A stretch of DNA of 64,000 nucleotides, taken from contig JAUJOF010000005.1 of assembly GCA_030447785.1 (NCBI GenBank), forward strand, positions 111,943 through 175,942, read 5' to 3'. Of this stretch, positions 63,315-64,000 are shown piece by piece. The notes beneath the pieces were generated by a model, which ran no database searches, was not told the origin of the DNA, and was given only the letters and a program-made list of their open reading frames with translations. Both the position numbers and the translations under genes were made by a program. Numbering within the stretch: position 1 is the first letter of the stretch; every line of letters begins with the position of its first letter. This DNA comes from Solirubrobacteraceae bacterium. GTDB lineage: Bacteria; Actinomycetota; Thermoleophilia; Solirubrobacterales; Solirubrobacteraceae.

Positions 63315-64000
63315 ATGCAGATCGACGTGGGTGCGACCTTACCGCTCGAGGCGATTGCGGCCGACGCCGGGGCCGTGGACGCCGAGGGCCGATTTCCACG
63401 CGAGGCGATCGACCAGCTGACCCGCGCGGGACTGCTGGGTCTCGGCCTGCCGGAGTCGCTCGGCGGCGCGGGTGGCGGCCCGGTGGAGTTCGTCGGGGTC
63501 GTCGAGCAGGTGGCCGGGGCGTGCGCCTCGACGGGCATGGTCTACGTCATGCACGTCGTCGGCGCTCAGACGGTGCTGGCCGGGGTCGGGAACCAGGGTG
63601 CGGCGGGCCCCAAGCAAGAGGCGCTCGAGGCGATGGCCGCAGGTCGCCACCTCACGACGCTGGCCTACTCCGATCGCGGTTCACGCGGCCATTTCTGGGC
63701 GCAGGTCAGCCATGCCGTCGAGGATGGCGAGGGCCTCGTCGTGGATGCCGACAAGACGTGGGCGACGTCGGCCGGCCACGCGAACTCCTACGTGCTCGCC
63801 GTCGGCGCCCCGAACACCGACGACCCGCTCTCCACGGAGCTGTACCTCGTGCCGTCGGACCAGGAGGGCGTGGCGATCCCCGCTCACTTCGACGGCCTGG
63901 GCATGCGCGGCAACGCGTCGGCGCCGCTGCGCGTGCGCGGGTTGCGCCTCAGCGCACAGCAGCGGCTGGGAGACGAGCGCTCCGGCTTTGCGCTGATGAT
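63315..64000 (+). CDS. Acyl-CoA dehydrogenase family protein (5' part, runs off the right edge)
   Basis: At least 228 codons from ATG 63315 (MQIDVGATLPLEAIAADAGA). The N-terminal helical domain and start of the middle domain are visible: AIDQLTRAGLLGLGLPESLGG, CASTGMVYVMHVVGAQTVLAG, LTTLAYSDRGSRGHFW and the beta-domain DKTWATSAGHANSYVLAVG with LRVRGLRL. It is divergent from the radical SAM gene, with 76 bp between the starts. The C-terminal FAD/Glu region is outside the window. A link to the radical SAM enzyme is not demonstrated. Confidence 0.85.
   Translation, partial: MQIDVGATLPLEAIAADAGAVDAEGRFPREAIDQLTRAGLLGLGLPESLGGAGGGPVEFVGVVEQVAGACASTGMVYVMHVVGAQTVLAGVGNQGAAGPKQEALEAMAAGRHLTTLAYSDRGSRGHFWAQVSHAVEDGEGLVVDADKTWATSAGHANSYVLAVGAPNTDDPLSTELYLVPSDQEGVAIPAHFDGLGMRGNASAPLRVRGLRLSAQQRLGDERSGFALM

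Noticed and set aside
63206-63538. 110-codon minus-strand frame ending in the leader peptide
   Set aside because: It runs through the acyl-CoA dehydrogenase gene on the opposite strand and lacks any domain; only the last 10 codons have a start and a possible role.

Overview
The window is about 70% GC with long open frames on both strands. It carries bacterial housekeeping genes: alaS-ruvX, mnmA, aspS-hisS, prfC, tsaE-tsaB-rimI-tsaD, rex and hppA. It also has actinobacterial signatures: an F420-dependent oxidoreductase, a sortase-type LPxTG protein, a Rv2690c/ceoB/ceoC-like potassium locus, and many genes with a TANNNT box 6 to 8 bases before the start codon (leaderless transcription). The best guess is an actinomycete, probably class Thermoleophilia (Solirubrobacterales type). 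The phylum is fairly secure; the class is an inference.

Layout. 0-5.4 kb (minus): N-terminus of a likely MltG, ruvX, alaS and an IscU-MnmA fusion, closely packed. 5.4-8.5 kb (plus): an ABC-2 exporter, a decayed YczE-type gene and an AbiEi/DUF559 protein. 8.5-15.1 kb (minus): aspS, hisS, a metallo-hydrolase, a small membrane protein, a DJ-1/PfpI protein, ftcD and an M29 aminopeptidase. 15.2-17.3 kb: tRNA-Met followed by a small accessory patch with a toxin-like/DUF2283 pair and a BNR-repeat gene, two of the three frameshifted. 17.4-30.5 kb: scattered metabolic and envelope genes (response regulator, GH26, thioesterase, aldehyde dehydrogenase, hydrolase, YihY, a broken ZIP transporter, bacterial PH-domain pair, MFS, ADP-ribosylglycohydrolase). 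30.6-34.2 kb: prfC and a long acyl-CoA dehydrogenase. 34.3-38.4 kb: a hydrolase and three glycan-type genes. 38.5-41.9 kb: a sigma-70 factor with an unusual region 4 and a palindromic control region, an HtrA protease and redox-related small genes. 41.9-45.5 kb: a heterodimeric ABC exporter. 45.5-53.1 kb (minus): tRNA-Gln, two RCK/TrkA proteins, two APC permeases with UspA-like tails, a small membrane protein between them, and a H+-pyrophosphatase; this looks like an ion-homeostasis block. 53.2-58.8 kb (minus): tsaE-tsaB-rimI-tsaD-glutaredoxin, then rex-ybdK-DUF1844. 58.8-64 kb: msrB, a frameshifted beta-propeller gene, an F420 oxidoreductase, a radical SAM gene with a repeated leader, and a partial acyl-CoA dehydrogenase.

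Most notable observations: a Fe-S scaffold domain fused to the tRNA thiolase MnmA; a 63-base palindromic repeat whose three copies (plus one fragment) all lie at gene 3' ends in the sense orientation; systematic leaderless promoter boxes, including two divergent gene pairs whose start codons are each separated by exactly 22 bp; a sigma factor lacking about eight residues of its -35-recognition HTH, with a 10-bp-arm palindrome on its own transcription start; and five loci disrupted by small indels, which may be real pseudogenes or sequence errors.
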